DNA of 64,000 bases, from NCBI GenBank assembly GCA_030323885.1, contig CM059193.1, positions 73,197,543-73,261,542 of the forward strand. The letters are read 5' to 3'. Shown here piece by piece: positions 1-10,965 of this stretch. Each line of letters begins with the position of its first letter. The stretch's first letter is position 1. The notes below the pieces were generated by a model. The model was not told where the DNA came from and ran no database searches. It saw nothing but the letters and a program-made list of their open reading frames with translations. A program made the translations under genes and the position numbers. This DNA is from Branchipolynoe longqiensis (Eukaryota > Annelida > Polychaeta > Phyllodocida > Polynoidae).

Positions 1-160
1 CATAAGTAGTAGTAAAGCAAAAACCAAAAAACTAATATACTATTCACACCCACTACAAGGGTGATCTGAAAATAAAACCAATAACACCTACACTTAGAAC
101 TAAAACCATTAGCTATCTAATGGTCCTTCCCTATTTCGGATCGACCATCCATGACATAAG

Positions 161-440
161 CATACCTGCCAACGAAGATCCTAATAATAGAAATCCATCT
201 GAGCGAAGCGAGGCACGCAAGCGTTCTAGGGGGGTCCGGGGGGATGCACCCCCAATTTTTTTTTTTAAATACATAAAAAAATGGTGCATTCTGGTGCATT
301 TTCAGAGACATTTTAGGCACATTATTAAAGAAATTATTACCAGTTGAAAAAGCGGAATAATATGTTTATAATTCGTAGGGCGGAATGAGAATAAAAAAAT
401 CTTAATTATTCCGCCAAAATCGTAATAGTTGGCAGGTATG
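161..440. mobile_element. MITE with CATACCTGCCAAC inverted ends
   Basis: A 280-bp non-coding element. The left end CATACCTGCCAAC (161-173) is the exact inverse of the right end GTTGGCAGGTATG (428-440). CATAAG lies directly outside both ends (155-160 and 441-446) and looks like the target-site duplication. The interior has a G-run segment near 230-250 and an A/T-rich half. A repeated host sequence (about CCTTCCCTATTTCGGATC) lies on both sides, near 125 and 484, so the element sits in an older tandem duplication. Superfamily not assigned. Confidence 0.65.
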
Positions 441-446
441 CATAAG

Positions 447-732
447 TATGAGCCAAGAACACGCCTAACATCTACCTAGCAGTCCTTCCCTATTTCGGAT
501 CAACCTTGGATAGCCAACCCAAACACAAAACAAGCTCAAACATCTACAGATACTAAATAATCACCATGTACCTGCTACTGCGTGAGAAACAAAAACATCT
601 TATCACCTCCTACTGTGTGATAAGATTAAACCACCACTACAGCTGGACAGCATTGAAAACAAGCCCAAGCACTTGAGGTTACATGCTATGGACAGTATAA
701 ACACAGCATCAAAAAATAAATAAAACAAAAAA
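447..732. other. Unannotated AT-rich spacer
   Basis: No coding signal, RNA gene or clear repeat was recognised, apart from the second copy of the CCTTCCCTATTTCGGATC host repeat near 484. Confidence 0.5.
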
Positions 733-920
733 TGGTGCTTGCAGCCTGGTCTCCCAGTGGGGCAGCACTATAAAGTTGTCATAAGTGTGCAGTGTCACAA
801 GTCGGTACCCGTCCTGATATGACCTTAGATGTTGCCAGAACATAAAGCTCCAACAACCTACCAACTAAGTCAATACCCATCCTGACACGCGCTCAGATGT
901 TGCTAAAACGGTAAACCCCA
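733..920 (+). mobile_element. SINE S1, 5'-truncated copy
   Basis: Matches the body of the commonest SINE here (called S1): the box around CAGTGGGGCAGCACTATAAA, then the CACAAGTCGGTACCCGTCCTG segment. A second short repeat of the 3' segment follows (868-920). The tRNA-like head is missing. Confidence 0.8.
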
Positions 921-939
921 AACATCACTCTCGTGTCTA

Positions 940-1272
940 TAGAGGGAGTGTACGTGACGTCATTACTTAGCAATCAGCGGTCAGCGAACTGCCATCTTGG
1001 ATTACGAGCACCCTCCCTAGCCATGTTGTGAATGCATGCAGATGGAGTAAAACAGAGTTTTCTTGTGTTCTGGGAGGTTCTGGGCAGTTTACATCCAATG
1101 TGTTTACTTACAGCACTTTAGCAACAACTTCTGAGGCCAAACTGCTCAAAACAGTGACAAATAAACCAACAAATCAGTAAATAACCACATTGTAGGCAGT
1201 TGCAAGCCTTCTGTATGTCATCCAATATGGCCACCGAAAGTTGCCTCGTGACGTCATTACACCCCCTCAATA
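940..1272. mobile_element. MITE family A, copy 1
   Basis: About 330 bp with inverted ends, TATAGAGGGAGTG on the left and the inverse of TATTGAGGGGGTG on the right, each followed inward by GTGACGTCAT. A near-identical copy lies at 25168-25495, which sets the borders. TA at the ends fits a TA target. It abuts the next element at 1271. Confidence 0.75.
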
Positions 1273-2052
1273 TAGGGTATTCACGTGATGTCATCAACCG
1301 GATGCGCGGCCATTGTGGCGATATCAAACAGTAAACAACCCATAGAGTTTGCCTGTAGGCGCAGTGCAAAACGTCTATTTCATTCAAAATTAATAGAAAT
1401 CCAGAACCGTAACCGTATAAATTTAATATAATCTATTCATTGAATGTGTTTTCTATATGTGTACCAAGCGATTTCTTTCTAGGTGGTGTGGTTTTAGAGA
1501 TATTTCACTTTTTCTGTATGAAGATTGCTCACGATCATTGGCAATGCATCGAGTTTGCCGGTACGCGCAGTGAAAAACGTCAGTTTTATTCAAAATTAAT
1601 AGACATCCAGAATCCTAACCGTATCAATTTAATATAATCTTTTTGGTAAACATGTTTTCTATGTGTATTCCAATCAGTTTGTTTCTAGGTGTTGTAGTTT
1701 TAGAGATATTTAACTTTTTCTGTCTGAAGATTGCTCACTGCCATTGACAATGCATTGACTCGATTGAGTATGCCGGTACGCGCAGTGCAAAATGCCAGTT
1801 TTATTCAAATTTAATAGAAATCCATAACCCTAACCGTATCAATTTAATATAATCTTTTTGGTAAACATGTTTTCTATGTGTATTCCAATCAGTTTGTTTC
1901 TAGGTGTTGTGGTTTTAGAGATATTTAACTTTTTCTGTAGGAAGATTGCTCACAGCCATAGAATTTGCAGTGTGACAGTGTGTTATTATTGTGGTTACTA
2001 TCGCCACAATGGCCGCACTTCCGCTTAGCGTGACGTCAGTGCATACCCTATA
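1271..2052. mobile_element. TIR element with an internal 210-bp tandem triplication
   Basis: Inverted ends of roughly 50 bp: TATAGGGTATTCACGTGATG on the left, and on the right the inverse of ACTATAGGGTATGCACTGAC. Both continue into GCGGCCATTGTGGCGATA. Between them a unit of about 210 bp recurs about 2.8 times (starts near 1383, 1591 and 1804), each carrying AATTTAATATAATCT and GGTTTTAGAGATATTT. An inverted relative lies at 50370-50480. No transposase is present. Confidence 0.7.
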
Positions 2053-2256
2053 GTATATACTTGCTTGGACAGCAGGTGGGTGTTTGGGCGGGACTCACCA
2101 GGAATAGAGGCTAAAAGGGTACACAGAAACGACTAGCATTCAGGCCCCACCTTCGTTTCCGCTGTGCCCAACACACCTGGTATAGGTACAACATACTAAA
2201 TATGTACTTGGCTGCAGATTTTAGTTGCTTTTACTTATAAAATGAAACTGCCCTTT

Positions 2257-2345
2257 AATCCGTAGAGAGAAAGAAAAACCAGTCATCAAATGGAGAGCAG
2301 CAGTCAAGTAATGAAAGCAGTCTTTGTCGCATCGCGACCGACAGC

Positions 2346-2393
<48 letters not shown>
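2257..2393 (+). mobile_element. Dispersed-repeat 3' tail ending in (ATG)n
   Basis: The segment ending CAGTCAAGTAATGAAAGCAG... followed by 16 ATG triplets recurs at 38337-38412 with the same ATG tail. A unique body joined to the same simple repeat at two loci is the usual look of a non-LTR retrotransposon 3' end. The body of the element is absent here. Confidence 0.55.
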
Positions 2394-2394
<1 letters not shown>

Positions 2395-2575
2395 CTATTG
2401 AGAACTGGCAACAGGGTAAATTGTCCCTACCACCGACTCGTATAGCTAATGCAAAATATGCATACTTACAAAGTGTTGCAGTTCTACTATTGAGAACTGG
2501 CAACAGGGTAAATTGCAACGACCACCTACTAGTACAGCTAATGAAAAATAAGCATACTCACCAATTGTGGTAGTT
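2393..2575. repeat. Tandem duplication, unit about 90 bp
   Basis: ACTATTGAGAACTGGCAACA starts two consecutive units (2393 and about 2488). They then diverge but share CAGCTAATG and GCATACT segments. Confidence 0.7.
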
Positions 2576-2689
2576 TTGAGTGTGTACATAGGCTTGTTGT
2601 CTGGGCGTGTTTTCAAACACCAATCCCGTAGAAATGCCGTTTTGGGGCCCTCTGGGATGCAATGAGTAAGACCGTGTCCTAAGTCTTCT

Positions 2690-3052
2690 TGTGACAGTAA
2701 TCCGTATATAGTCTTATTAAATTTATTTATAAATCCGAGCACACCTCAATTAAGCAATAGTTGTGACAGTAATCCGTATGTAGTCTTATTAAATATATTT
2801 ATAAATCCGAGCACACCACAATTATTAATTAAGCAATGAATATCTGTGCCAGTAATCCGTATGCAGGCTTATTAAATATATTTATAAATCCGAGCGCACC
2901 ACAATTAAGCAATGAATAGCTGTGCCAGTAATCCCGAGCGCGCCACAATTAAGCAATAGTTGTGACGGTAATCCGTATATAGACTTATTAAATATATTTA
3001 TAAATCCGAGCGCACCACAATTAAGCAATAGTTGTGACTGTAATCCGTGAAC
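2690..3052. repeat. Tandem repeat, unit about 72 bp
   Basis: Five full or partial units share AATCCGTAT, TCTTATTAAAT, TTTATAAATCCGAG and CAATTAAGCAATAG. One unit (about 2915-2960) has lost its middle. Confidence 0.85.
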
Positions 3053-3682
3053 AGGTGGGCGTGTGTACAACTTGGGTGTACTTAAATTATTATCCATACG
3101 CACACTTTCCGATTGCATTCACCCCAATCAAATGTCAGTGATGCTTATTTTGTGTGTGTGAGTGAATATCCCTATTTGTTTTAAAAGAAAGAAGAAAAAT
3201 ACACACACAAAACAGCCACAACCAAACCCTGGTTTCCAGATACGAAGCTATCCTTTGCACACGATGTGACGATGGCTCCGGACGGACCTATGCAGCTGAG
3301 CAGTTGGTTGACAAGCCGCAAAGGGGTGATAGTTTGTGGTGCTTTCCTCACATGTGAGCCGCACACTCTGGTCCTCTCCTCCTCTGGCTCCGCCCCTCTC
3401 TCTCTCTACATGGTGATGCCGCCCACCTGGGCCCTGGCCTATTTCCTACTTCGCTGGCTGCCTTGCCCTTGGCCTGAGACTCGTCGGCTTCCCGCCAACC
3501 CCCCTCCCTACAGCGCTGACTCTTCAGTTGGGACTCTTCACTGAGCGCTCAGTATTTCGGGTGTTCCTGCCCCTTGCCGTACACTGCACCGACTCGCTGT
3601 GGTCGTCGCCAGAAGGCGTTTACTGATTATGTGAGAGGCGAGTCGGGGATAGGGTGGTTCTGGGCTTTGTAGGCAACCGTTT
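3053..3682. other. Spacer without recognised gene
   Basis: Mixed-composition sequence. A 92-codon open frame (3266-3544) has no recognisable domain and I do not regard it as a gene. Confidence 0.4.
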
Positions 3683-3819
3683 GTGCGTGTGTGTGTGCGT
3701 GTGTGTGTGGTTGTGTGCGTGTGTGTGGTTGTGTGTGTGTGTGTGTGGTTGTGGTGGTGGTGGTGGTGGGGTGCAATTAACAAACAGTACCAGGCGTGTT
3801 TGTGGGTGGTGGTGGGGTG
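3683..3819. repeat. (GT)n and (GGT)n microsatellite
   Basis: GT and GGT runs followed by CAATTAACAAACAGTACCAG. The same flank recurs at 4340-4430, so this is one unit of a small array now split by the MITE at 3825. Confidence 0.85.
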
Positions 3820-3824
3820 CAATA

Positions 3825-4339
3825 GACTACATCACGGTTCCAGCGGCGCGGTGCATTGTGGGATGCATCAGAGCAAAACAAAGCCGCAAGAAGCACATGG
3901 CACATGCTAATACACTGGGTGCAGCTATGAAATGTGCTAGTTTCAACTCATCTCAGCTCTTGTTTGAAACATAGAATACCAACTAAAAATATATATATAA
4001 TAAATTAAGATATTAATCTTTTATCCAGCATTCCATTTACATCAATACAATCAGCACATCTTATGCCATATACATTTAGATTTAGACAAATCTAGGCACT
4101 CAGACTAGTATTAGAGCCATAGCCAGAGTCAGTTTTATTTATTTTATTCATGTTTTTATTTATATCCTATGGTTTATGGAGAGTTGTGTCTTAAACATAT
4201 TCATTATATTATTATATTGCATCCTTCCGTCCATGTTCATGCCAAATTGTTATGTATTTCTAGTTATTTTGAATAAAATGCCAGTTTTGCCCTACGCGTA
4301 TCGGCAAACTCAATGGGCAGTCGGAATCGTGATGTAGTC
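3825..4339. mobile_element. MITE with GACTACATCACG ends, copy 1
   Basis: The inverted ends GACTACATCACGGTTCC (3825) and the inverse of GACTACATCACGATTCC (ending 4339) bound a 515-bp non-coding element. An inverted, longer copy occupies 32720-33470 and shares the whole interior, including CCATTTACATCAATA-type sequence and an end region with GGCAAACTCAATGG. It sits inside a GT/GGT minisatellite. Confidence 0.75.
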
Positions 4340-4430
4340 AATTAACAAACAGGACCAGGCGTGTTTGTGTGTGCGTGTGGTGGTGGTGGTGGTGGTGGGC
4401 TGCAATTGACAAACAGGACCAGTGTGTGCG
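4340..4430. repeat. CAATTAACAAACAGGACCAG minisatellite units
   Basis: Two further units of the sequence left of the MITE at 3825, each with GT and GGT runs. They show the pre-insertion structure. Confidence 0.7.
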
Positions 4431-5138
4431 TCTCACGAGCTGCGTGTGCTACACTACACTGGTAAAAGACTCCTACTACTAGTACTACCCTGGTTCCCAG
4501 GCCATCAGCCCCCCCGCCCCCCCTCACATACACATACACATCACACAACCAAAACGCAATCTGAAGCACCCATCCGGGCCCGCTTCGGTGCGATGTTGTG
4601 AATAGCCTTTGGCGGGTTCAGTAACTGAGTAAGCGTAGCAGAGTAACACGTGGAACCAGTTGGTTGGAGACGGCGCCACAGGTCACCAACCCCAGATACC
4701 AATACCATGGGCCGTTATGGCGGTGAGTTGACGTCACTTGTTGTCGTCGTCGTCGTCGTTGTTGTTGCGGTGGTGACGATGGGGAGGGTGTGTGTGTGTG
4801 AAAGAAAGGGTAGAGGGAAAGGGGTGCGGGGTGGTGGGAGGGCAAACAAGCAATAGATGCGGACGTGATTCCAAACAAACGAAACTAGGTCACTGCTCAT
4901 GCGTATAGAACGGTGCGTCCTTGAGGAGAATTAGGTCACGTCGTCAAAGAACCGGTGACATGACGTAATAAATTAACTCCCGCGCTATGCTCTAATTGAC
5001 GTTATTCACGCCGCGGTCATGTTGAAACCAGACCGAGGTCACGTACGCACCTGCGAGGTGCCGTTGTATGAAAAGTGATGCGAATACTTTTTTTTCGACC
5101 AATCCCTCTCGAAATCAATCGCATTTCAGGGTATTCAG
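4431..5138. other. Spacer with short triplet repeats
   Basis: Contains C-rich and GTC-triplet runs (about 4741-4775) and a G-rich stretch near 4800-4850. Open frames here come from these runs. No gene recognised. Confidence 0.5.
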
Positions 5139-5141
5139 TTA

Positions 5142-5756
5142 AGCCCTGTTCACACACGGGCATTAAGTCGCCTCAACTAGTTCCCTTATCTAAGTCGACT
5201 CACATTGGTCATGTGGACGCGACACTGAAGCGAGTTAGGGCTAAGTCAATTCATCTAGTTCGCCTCAAGTACACCATGTCACGAGGTGGTTTATATGAAG
5301 CGAACTAGCTTAAGTCGGCCTATCTTGCATGTGTGGACGGTAGCGGTTTACTTGAGCACGTCACACGCATGCGCAGTCGAGCGCTGCGTTTGTTGATTTT
5401 CCAGTCGATCAAAAGCGCATATTATATAATTTGGTCTATGAAACCGCTAGCTGTGCACAGATATTTTTTTCATCATTTATTTTTAGGTTTTCACTGCCCA
5501 GCAGAAGTTTTGACCGTTCCAAAACAATACGATTCAGTCCGTACATATCTAGGTCGAACCCACACTCTCTCATGGTGACGTCGACTAACCGAAACTGGCG
5601 CTAGTTAGTATGGACGTGCTCATGCGCAGATATCGATTTCCACATTAAACCGCCCCAAGTACTGGATGTGTGTACTCGGCACACTTTCACGCCTAGTTCG
5701 CCTCATCTAGTTCGCCTTATCTAGTTTGGCCTAAAGTTGTGTGTGTGAACAGGGCT
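5142..5756. mobile_element. Harbinger-like MITE (AGCCCTGTTCACAC ends)
   Basis: A 615-bp element bounded by AGCCCTGTTCACACAC and its inverse GTGTGTGAACAGGGCT, with TTA directly outside both ends (5139-5141 and 5757-5759), the 3-bp duplication typical of PIF/Harbinger elements. Subterminal parts consist of reiterated words such as CTAGTTCGCCTCA. The core (about 5365-5640) is shared with the element at 47056-47649, and the ends with 57621-58182. No transposase. Confidence 0.8.
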
Positions 5757-5789
5757 TTAGATTATTGAGACTGTCAAATATAATAGTAA

Positions 5790-5870
5790 GATGGCCGGAA
5801 GACCAGTGCTCAGGCACTGACAAATGTCATGTTCAGATGACTTTACCACCAAAAAAACACCAAAACCTAC
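5790..5870 (+). mobile_element. LINE 3' tail with conserved hairpin (copy 1)
   Basis: GGAAGACCAGTGCTCAGGCA at 5798 onward, with the hairpin AGTGCTCAGGCACT at 5805-5818, then GACAAAT and TTCAGATGA, then an A/C-rich tail. The order matches the ends of the LINEs at 21346 and 31680. Nothing of the coding part remains, as expected for extreme 5' truncation. Confidence 0.7.
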
Positions 5871-6535
5871 CATATTCATCTTTGCATACCTGTTTTCTAT
5901 CCATTGGCCAATTTTCACGAAGATTGGATGACCCTTGCATGGTGATTTTCCCATTCTTTAACCAGGTTGGAGAGCTTACCTCGTTTGGGCTACAGTGGTT
6001 AAAAGATACCTCATTTGACCCCCGGTTCAATTACCAAGGTCGAATTGTATATAGGATTAATGTGCCGGTTCACAAATATGGTTGTGGCACACTGAGTTTT
6101 GGAATGTTTTCATATTAGAATACATCACATGAAAATTGAAAGCAAAAAGATATATCTAATTTCCTGAATATTTCTAGGACATTTAGTTGGGACCGGCTTG
6201 TGTAAATTAACAGTGAATATCAGGAAATAATTCATTAGTTACAACAAATGGCTCCATGCCAGAACTGACCGTGATAGTACTTTGTTGGTATAGCAGTAAC
6301 TCCCAAACAATAGGTGCTAAGCAATATGGGGCAAAACTTTGTCCATTGTAACGATCAACATACTATCTGCTTATGCGTTTGCTCAGGATAAACTGCTTTG
6401 TTTTTTACATGGTATTTCATAATGCTAATACGTAGAATACATATTGATTTGAAGCAAATGTCCTTGTGTTTTCATTGTAACTGTTTCTGTGCTGTTTTGT
6501 GTCAATCGTTACAATGGACAAAAGAAAAAAACAGT
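5871..6535. other. Spacer without recognised gene
   Basis: A 125-codon open frame (5741-6118) crosses a MITE end and a LINE tail and is not credible as a gene. Nothing else recognised. Confidence 0.5.
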
Positions 6536-7050
6536 TATCACCTTTTGAGACAGGCTCATATGTACATGTATGCGGATATACACATACATCTATATATACA
6601 TATAATATATGGTTATATACACATGTATCTATTCATATATTTGTGGGCTTTTTTTATGCTTAATGACCGAAACAAAGAAAGATATGTGTTTCCATATATG
6701 TGTATACATGCATGTATATGTATATATATGAATACATATACATATGAATGCATATATATATATGCATATATATATACATATATACACACATGCATATATA
6801 CACACATATACATATATTACTGAACACTTTATCGCATTTTAAATGGTCTGTATCTCCCTCCCCCATCTGCAGGGTGGGGTGGGGGGGGGGGTGTCCCTGC
6901 ATGCGCTGCAACTTAGTACCCTCCCCCCCTGCGCATGGTGTAATACTCACTCGGAAGTGTATACACGTGTATTTGTTTATATTTATATGGATACATATAT
7001 ACATGTATATATACATATATGCATATATATACATATATGCATATATATAT

Positions 7051-7228
7051 ATTTTTTTTTTTTTTTTGGGTGTTTTTTTGTTGTGTGTGGGTGGTTGTTT
7101 TTGTGGGTTGTGTTGGTGTTGTTTGTGTGTGTGTTTTTGTTGTTGTTTGTGGTGTGTTGTTGGTGTTTGTGTTGTTGTTTTTTGGGTTTGGTTGTTTTTT
7201 GTTTTTTTTTTTGTTGTTTTTGGTTTTA
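7051..7228. repeat. G/T-only low-complexity tract
   Basis: About 180 bases almost entirely of T and G on the plus strand, flanked on both sides by TATACATA tracts. It is not a simple tandem unit. Confidence 0.85.
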
Positions 7229-7320
7229 CATATACTTATATATACATATATCTATACATATATATATACATATATGCATATATATACATATATACATATA
7301 TATATATATATACATATATA

Positions 7321-7593
7321 TGAGTCAGCCTCACGAAAGTGGGCCAATTGGTAGTTTATTTAAGATGTCGGCGTCGCAATTCTTAAAGTGTAGTGCATTT
7401 CTTTGTTTTATATTAAATTATCCTAGAAACAAATAAGGTTGTTGTATTTTCTCGACCTTTACATTCAGGATAAATTTAAGGACTTTCCAACACCTCTGTC
7501 AATGCTAAACTATAATTATACCGATCGACGCCGACATCCAATGATCGACGCCGACAACTTCCCCCAATTGGCCTCTTTTCGTGATCCTGACCC
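7321..7593. mobile_element. TIR element, GGGTCAG...CACGAAA ends
   Basis: The left end GAGTCAGCCTCACGAAAGTG and the inverse of the right end, GGGTCAGGATCACGAAAAGA, align, and both continue into GGCCAATTGG and GTCGGCGTCG. The element of about 273 bp sits inside TATA-type microsatellite, so the target duplication cannot be read. Confidence 0.65.
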
Positions 7594-8100
7594 ATATACA
7601 TATGTATATATACATATACGCATACGTATATATACATATATATGCACATACATGTACATATATACATGTATATACACAAATATGTACATAAACATACATA
7701 TACATATATATATGTGTATATATATCTAGATATGTACATGTATATATATAAACAGACACATATATATGCATGTATCTATCTATATATGTACATATATATG
7801 GATACATATATCTTTGTTTCTGTTGTTCAGCATACTAAACAACAAATATATGTATAGATATAAGTGTATATATGTATGTGCATATATACACATCTATATA
7901 GATGTACCTGCATATATGCATATATGAATACATATATGCACACATGGTTTGGAATGAGCGGGGCGCTCATTCAGTGCCATCGCGAGGATCAGATGGCCGC
8001 GAAGCTGCGCTATCACCCCCCTCAACATATACATATAATGATATATACATATAATGATATATACATATAATGATATATACATATAATGATATATACATAT

Positions 8101-8330
8101 GTAGTAGTGTGCACTGACCTCTGGCCTGGAATCCAAAGAGATGTGGGTTCGAGTCCCGCTCTAGGCACAATATTTCCCATTTTCATCACCCCCATGACAC
8201 TGGTTGCTGTGACCAGGATCCTGTACCAGCTATGCGATGTATGGTTGTTGAACCTACCTTGTGTATGTGTTAGTGCATTGCCTGTATGTATGTAATTGTA
8301 AGCATTAAATGACTTACAATTCCAGTGGGG
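8101..8330 (+). mobile_element. SINE S3, copy 1
   Basis: Carries the B-box-like GTGGGTTCGAGTCCCGCTCT, then TTTCCCATTTTCATCACCCC and a longer 3' body. The 5' tRNA part is degraded. A fragment of the same sequence lies just downstream (about 8330-8360). Confidence 0.65.
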
Positions 8331-8404
8331 TGAGTGTAGTAGTCTGCACTGACCTCTGAGGCAAGTAACCACATAGACAGGTAGGCATGGGTAGTGTGGT
8401 GATA

Positions 8405-8516
8405 TCAGGGAGCCTAGGTGGTGTAATGGTTAGCACACTGGCCCAGAATGCAAAGAGATGTGGGTTCGAGTCCTGCTCTAGGCATATTTCCCATTTTCAT
8501 CACCCCCATGACACAT
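8405..8516 (+). mobile_element. SINE S3, copy 2, with tRNA-like head
   Basis: Positions 8411-8483 form a 73-nt tRNA-like unit. A 7-bp acceptor stem (GCCTAGG with TCTAGGC), a D arm (GTG/CAC) around an A box, and a T arm with GGTTCGAGTCC can all be drawn. The anticodon stem does not pair, so I read this as the head of a tRNA-derived SINE rather than a working tRNA. It is followed by the same TTTCCCATTTTCATCACCCC body as copy 1. Confidence 0.65.
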
Positions 8517-8922
8517 GTAATGATATATACATATATACATACATATACATGCATTTATATATATACATTTATATATATTTATAAATATTTATATATACAT
8601 TATATTGCATTATCAAGTGAAAAATAACTTACCAATGTTTCTAAATGTAGAGATGACAGATGGTGTAAGATGCTGTACAGTAGTAATCCAATAGCAAGTT
8701 GACTGGTGTGGAGTATGTGCCTTCAGAAGTATGTGGGTGCAGTCCACTGTGTCATTGACTCTTATATACCAAATCGAATCCACTCTTATACCTATTCCAA
8801 GGGACATAAGCTCTGACACATTCACACTCAGTGAGCTCAGCTGCCAGTGCAGGTGTCACTAACAACAGCCTCAAGTGTGGAACCTTCTTTGGGCAGTTTT
8901 TGGTAACAAATGGATGACTGGT
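8517..8922. other. Spacer, AT tract then unique sequence
   Basis: A TATATA tract, then about 320 bp of non-repetitive sequence without coding signal. Confidence 0.4.
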
Positions 8923-9085
8923 ATGCAATATGTGATGCAGTAATCTTTAATGCAGGAAGACTAGTAAGCGCATTTTAAAGTTATATTGCACTAATAATAT
9001 ACATAGTATGTGGTATTTTTGGTGATCGGTAATGTATATGTATGTAAATAAATGTATGTAGATATGTATATACAGGTATATAATG
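8923..9085. repeat. Direct repeat, copy 1 of 2
   Basis: About 160 bp (ATGCAATATGTGATGCA... to TATGTAGATAT) recurs at 9707-9870 in the same orientation with few differences. Confidence 0.75.
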
Positions 9086-9706
9086 TATATATCTAGATAG
9101 ATATATGCATATATATGTATGTGTATGATATATATATATATATACATGTCAGGGATTAGAACATATCAACAGAAAAATGATGAGTCATTGTCCAAAAGTT
9201 GGGAAACCGCCGATCGACAGGAAATTCTCATCCATATACATACATACATACATACATACATACAAATACAGATATAAGTATATATATGTATATATATTTC
9301 TGAGTAGTATTTGACAGCACAGCTTCGCGACCCACCGATCCCCCCACCGCAATGTATATGTAGGGGGGGGGGGTTATAGCAGTGTATGCAGCCCCCCCCC
9401 CCCCCCACCGACCCTGCAGATGGGGGGAGGGATGGGATAGGACAATACAGACCTTTTAATATGTGATAAAGTGTTCATTAATATATGTATATGGGTGTGT
9501 ATATGCATGTGTGTGTATATGTATTTATATATAAATACATGTATGCACATCTATATGGATACACATATCTTTGTTTGTTTCTGTCGTTGAGCATTCAAAA
9601 AAAAGAAAAAAAAAGGAATAGATATATGTGGGGTGGGGGCGGGGGGTCGGGGGGCAGACTGGGGGAGACTGCCAAATCAGAGCCCCCCACTCCACCAGGA
9701 GCAATG

Positions 9707-9870
9707 CAATATGTGATGCAATCATCTTTAATGCAGGAACACTAGTAATTATATTTTAAAGTTATATTGCACTAATTATATACATAGTATGTGGTATCTT
9801 GATGATCGGTAATTTATATTTATGTAAATATATGTATGTAGATATATGTGTATACATGCATACAAATATA
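9707..9870. repeat. Direct repeat, copy 2 of 2
   Basis: Second copy of the unit at 8923-9085. Poly-C and poly-G runs and microsatellite lie between the copies. Confidence 0.75.
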
Positions 9871-9872
9871 TA

Positions 9873-10030
9873 TACAGTAAAAACCTCTCTATACAGTATA
9901 CCGACCCCTCCACTGATCGACCACTCCCCTATATCGATCGCTTTATTTGGGTCGCAACAATACTATTGTAAGAATATTCTAGCCCTCTAAACCGACCACC
10001 TCCTTAAATGGACCGCTTAAAGTCAGTCAC
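9873..10030. mobile_element. Pogo/mariner-like MITE (TACAGTAAAACCTCT end), partial
   Basis: The left end TACAGTAAAAACCTCTCTA is followed by CGACCACTCCCCTATATCGA, as in the copy at 36708-36880. The right end is lost. TACAGT-type ends with a TA target fit Tc1/mariner/pogo elements. Confidence 0.6.
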
Positions 10031-10619
10031 ATGATCGGTCGACATCAGGCATTTGTTGTAACTATGTCCTCATATTCACTGCTAATGTACTCAATCCGGT
10101 CCCTACTAAATGTCCTGGAAATATTCAGCAAATTAGATATAATTGTGTGCTTTCTAGTGATGTATTCCAATATGGAAACATCCCAAAACTCAATGTGCCA
10201 CAGTCAAAACTGTCAAACTGCACATTAATCTTATATCAAATTTGACCTTCGCAATTCAATCGGACATCCAATAACCCCCATAGCCCAAAGGAGGTAAGCT
10301 CTCCAACCTGTTAACTACAATGTGACTGTCTACTTCAAGCCTGCATAATTATGGTGGTATCATCTACCATGCAGCACTGTCAGCGTAGTTATCTGTGTAA
10401 CACAGTTAGACAATTAGTCTTAGTAATTACAAAATAATAAAAGCTTTAAAAGGGTTCAACTATATTTTTAAAATATATATATATTTAAAAAGTTATGTAA
10501 TTTTGAATTCAAGAAAAGATTGGTAACTAGGGTCAGCGACTTTATTGACATCACCTACTGAAATGCATCTGATCATCACTCAATCTTCATGAAAATTGAC
10601 CAATAGATAGAAAAAATGT
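10031..10619. other. Spacer without recognised gene
   Basis: No credible coding sequence or repeat was seen in this AT-rich stretch. Confidence 0.4.
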
Positions 10620-10965
10620 ATGCTTGCAACCATTTGTGACCACTTTGCGACCACACAAATTAGGTGGCTGCAATGTGGTCACCAATGGTTACAAAGTGGT
10701 TGCAAAGTAGTCGTGAAGTGGTCTGGCTAACCAATTTGGTTGCAAGCCTCCTTGTGACCAGAAAGGTTACAAGGATATTGCAGAGCATTTTCATAGGTCA
10801 TAAGCCACCACTCAGCGATTGGTCGCCGACTGGTCGCCGACTGATCGCCAACCATTGTTTTCCCCACCTTTTTTTGCCTTGGTCACAAGGAGGTCGTCAG
10901 TGACTGTTCCCCCCCCCCCCAAACTGGTCGCAAGAGGTCACAAGCCTTAGTGTGATTGGGGCTTA
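10620..10965. mobile_element. Harbinger-like MITE, left end lost
   Basis: The interior is built from variants of TGGTCGCAA/TTGTGACCA. The right end AGTGTGATTGGGGCT is followed by TAA, the same end style as the TTA/TAA elements at 5142, 16982 and 35100. Its right flank merges with the TTAA element at 10963. Confidence 0.5.

Larger units (their letters stand above)
6536..9872. repeat. TATACA-type microsatellite mosaic
   Basis: Long tracts of alternating TATACATATA-like sequence (about 6536-6815, 6960-7055, 7230-7320, 7593-7805, 7850-7945, 8028-8100, 8515-8600, 9030-9150, 9235-9300, 9478-9560) separate short unique islands. Long open frames rich in Tyr and Ile on both strands are artefacts. Two islands (6822-6960 and 9385-9480) are inverted copies of each other, sharing TGAACACTTTAT and CCCTGCAGATGG. 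Motifs near 6655, 7812 and 9562 (CTTTGTTTGTTTCTG) also recur. Confidence 0.85.

Noticed and set aside
5741..6118. 125-codon plus-strand frame
   Set aside because: It starts in the end of a MITE and crosses a LINE tail, so its sequence is not one ancestral unit.
6398..7857. Long open frames rich in Tyr, Ile, His and Met on both strands
   Set aside because: They are translations of TATACATA-type microsatellite and the G/T tract; frames exist on both strands and change with the repeat.
8411..8483. Functional tRNA gene
   Set aside because: The anticodon stem does not pair and the unit is followed by a SINE body shared with a neighbour.
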